This document shows positions 62,622 through 64,000 of a stretch of DNA of 64,000 nt, piece after piece. The notes below the pieces were generated by a model. The model made no database searches, was not told where the DNA came from, and saw only the letters and a list, made by a program, of their open reading frames with translations. Positions within the stretch are counted from its first letter, which is position 1, and each line of letters starts with the position of its first letter. The DNA is from Deltaproteobacteria bacterium (GTDB lineage: Bacteria; Desulfobacterota; Desulfobacteria; Desulfobacterales; Desulfosarcinaceae). The translations under genes were made by a program, and so were the position numbers. The DNA is taken from the NCBI GenBank assembly GCA_020444075.1, contig JAHLLR010000011.1, positions 1-64,000 on the forward strand, in the 5' to 3' direction.

Positions 62622-63812
62622 CTATTCATGCAAGCCCTTGCCGGTGACGGGGCCGTCTCCGGCTGCGGGTTCGGATTTCCCGGAGGATGCAGCCCAGTGA
62701 AATCCGGTGAACAGCAATCCTCCCGCAAAAGCCACCCCGGCACTGAGCAGGAACAGGGGAGCGGTGTTGCCGGATTCATAGAGGGCGCCGCTGACAAAAA
62801 AGCCCACGGTGAGCCCGAGGCCGTAGGTGACGGCATTGTTCAAGGCCTGGCCCAGGGTTTTTTCCGATACCGGAGCGAGTTGATCCATGTATAGGATTCC
62901 GGCCATGTGAAAGGCGCCGTAAGTGACCGCATGCAGAAGCTGACTGGCCAGAATCACCATCGCCGACTGAGCGACATACAGGATCCCCCACCGCATCACC
63001 GCCGCCGCAAAAGATACGGCCAGCACCCGTTTGAAGGAAAAGCGGGCAAACAGACGGGAGGAGTTGATCATCACCACCACTTCCGCTGTGGATGCCAGGG
63101 CCCAGCAGACGCCGATAAAACTGCCTCCATGACCCAGTTGGGTCAGGTGAATGGAGAAAAATCCATAGTAGGCCCCATGGCTCACCAGCATGAGAAAGGC
63201 ACACAGCAGAAACACCAGGGTGGGGCCCGACAACAACCGCACGGCATCATGGGGTTGCACCTGCCGCTGCGAACGGATTCGGGGCATGGTGGTGGCAGCC
63301 ATGGCCTGGGCGGTTGATATGCCCAGCACCAATGCGATGACGATGCCTACGGAATAGCGGTCGATCAGCTTGCCCAGAATGAGCACCACGGCGATAAATG
63401 CGACAGATCCCCAGGCCCGGGTGCGGCCATAGCGGCTTTTGGTCTTGCCCAGGACATCCATGGCAAAGGCTTCGAGAAAGGAAATAAGGGGGGCATAAAA
63501 AGCACCGTAGACGACGGTGATGACCAGCATGAACCTAAAATCGGTGGTGAAGAGAAAAAGCGCCCACAGGGCCGTGCTGGCAAAACTGCAAAGAATATAT
63601 ATGGGACGACGGAGGCCCTTTCGGTCCGCCAGGATGCCCCAGAGAATCGAAAAAATAATCAGCACGATCGAGCGGACGGCACTCAGGCTGCCGATCTGGA
63701 ATCCACTGAAGCCGATATGGAGACAATAGAGATTGAAGTAGGGCAGGAAAACACCCATCGCCCCGAAATAGAGAAAATACTGAATCCTGATCGCTGTTTT
63801 TTCGGCTGTCAT
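62622..63812 (-). CDS. MFS transporter (12 TM, HcaT/nucleoside symporter-like)
   Basis: About 396 residues from the ATG at 63812 (MTAEKTAIRIQYFLYFGAMG). Twelve hydrophobic segments are evident. Loop 2-3 has GILADRKGLRRP, the MFS motif A (GxLADrxGrrr type), and FLPYFNLYCLHIGFSGFQIG near the N-terminus is characteristic of the MFS_1_like/HcaT group. The substrate is unknown. It heads a short minus-strand group with the DsrE-like gene. Confidence 0.88.
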   Translation of the reverse strand: MTAEKTAIRIQYFLYFGAMGVFLPYFNLYCLHIGFSGFQIGSLSAVRSIVLIIFSILWGILADRKGLRRPIYILCSFASTALWALFLFTTDFRFMLVITVVYGAFYAPLISFLEAFAMDVLGKTKSRYGRTRAWGSVAFIAVVLILGKLIDRYSVGIVIALVLGISTAQAMAATTMPRIRSQRQVQPHDAVRLLSGPTLVFLLCAFLMLVSHGAYYGFFSIHLTQLGHGGSFIGVCWALASTAEVVVMINSSRLFARFSFKRVLAVSFAAAVMRWGILYVAQSAMVILASQLLHAVTYGAFHMAGILYMDQLAPVSEKTLGQALNNAVTYGLGLTVGFFVSGALYESGNTAPLFLLSAGVAFAGGLLFTGFHWAASSGKSEPAAGDGPVTGKGLHE

Positions 63813-63956
63813 CAACCCATCCGGGAATTGCAAAATATCCGGCCTGATCCGCCAAATGGAAGGTCCTGGGTCAACCGCTCAGCGGACCGGGTGTATTTAT
63901 GCGTCGTATCATACCTGTTTTGAGACGAAAGGCAACGCCGGGAAACCGTTATTTTC

Positions 63957-64000
63957 CTACTGGATGACGCGCATCAGCAGGATGGCGATCTGAAAATAAA
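63957..64000 (-). CDS. C-terminal end of a gene entering from the right edge
   Basis: The minus strand reads YFQIAILLMRVIQ and then TAG at 63959-63957. It is hydrophobic and plausible as a C-terminus, but only 13 codons are visible, so product and even reality are uncertain. Confidence 0.3.
   Translation of the reverse strand, partial: YFQIAILLMRVIQ

Noticed and set aside
1..64000. CRISPR array
   Set aside because: No series of regularly spaced direct repeats was seen anywhere in the window.

Overview
The window looks like chromosomal DNA of a Gram-negative anaerobe of the Desulfobacterota, most likely a sulfate-reducing member of the Desulfobacterales. I infer this from gene content: a soluble periplasmic [NiFe] hydrogenase with its hyp maturation genes, a tungsten-type aldehyde:ferredoxin oxidoreductase with a polyferredoxin, EtfBA, RimO, GatCA and an Arn lipid A modification operon. 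Most genes are GC-rich. About 2.0-5.0 kb is visibly AT-rich and foreign-looking.

Layout. 0-1.2 kb: the N-terminal part of a chemoreceptor (minus). 1.2-5.6 kb: a decayed island with a frameshifted and truncated integrase, an ORF6N-domain fragment running into a periplasmic binding protein gene, a frameshifted YkgJ-type protein, a second related binding protein, and a phage holin-like gene interrupted by a palindromic element. The island lies beside tRNA-Val. 5.8-10.2 kb: rimO, ispB, an envelope protein, pgsA and tRNA-Val (minus). 10.2-12.1 kb: etfBA. 12.5-18.8 kb: hydrogenase maturation operon, protease-hypC-hypF-hypD-hypE-apbE. 19.5-22.0 kb: AOR and a four-cluster ferredoxin (plus), convergent with the hydrogenase structural genes at 22.1-24.7 kb (minus). 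25-26.2 kb: an acidic protein and two tRNA-Ser genes. 26.3-28.7 kb: an L,D-transpeptidase facing an M15/DUF882 peptidase. 28.9-35.3 kb: argS-SPOR-gatC-gatA-small ORF-mutL. 35.7-37.7 kb: an alpha/alpha-toroid protein and a hexapeptide acyltransferase separated by a MITE-like repeat. 37.7-41.6 kb: an ArnT-like transferase with a two-component system. 42-44.4 kb: a glycosyltransferase pseudogene and a class III nucleotide cyclase. 44.5-50.0 kb: a tripartite RND efflux system. 50-53.5 kb: a PAP2 phosphatase, an ABC exporter and a PepSY gene broken by an amber codon. 53.8-60.9 kb: the arnB-C-A-D-T-E/F operon. 61-63.8 kb: an FmdB zinc ribbon, a DUF4405 membrane protein, a DsrE-like protein and an MFS transporter.

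The strongest unusual signal is in the hydrogenase large subunit. An in-frame UGA stands exactly where the second cysteine of the N-terminal (L1) CxxC nickel-binding motif belongs. It is followed, 23 nt later, by an 8-bp stem with a GGU loop that fits a bacterial SECIS element. The C-terminal L2 motif is an ordinary CxxC. Known [NiFeSe] hydrogenases carry selenocysteine in L2, so this would be a selenohydrogenase with Sec in the other motif. No sel genes lie in the window, so this remains a prediction.

The hydrogenase, hyp genes, AOR/ferredoxin and EtfBA form a redox block for H2 and low-potential electron metabolism. The two Arn loci and the two-component system point to regulated lipid A modification against cationic peptides.
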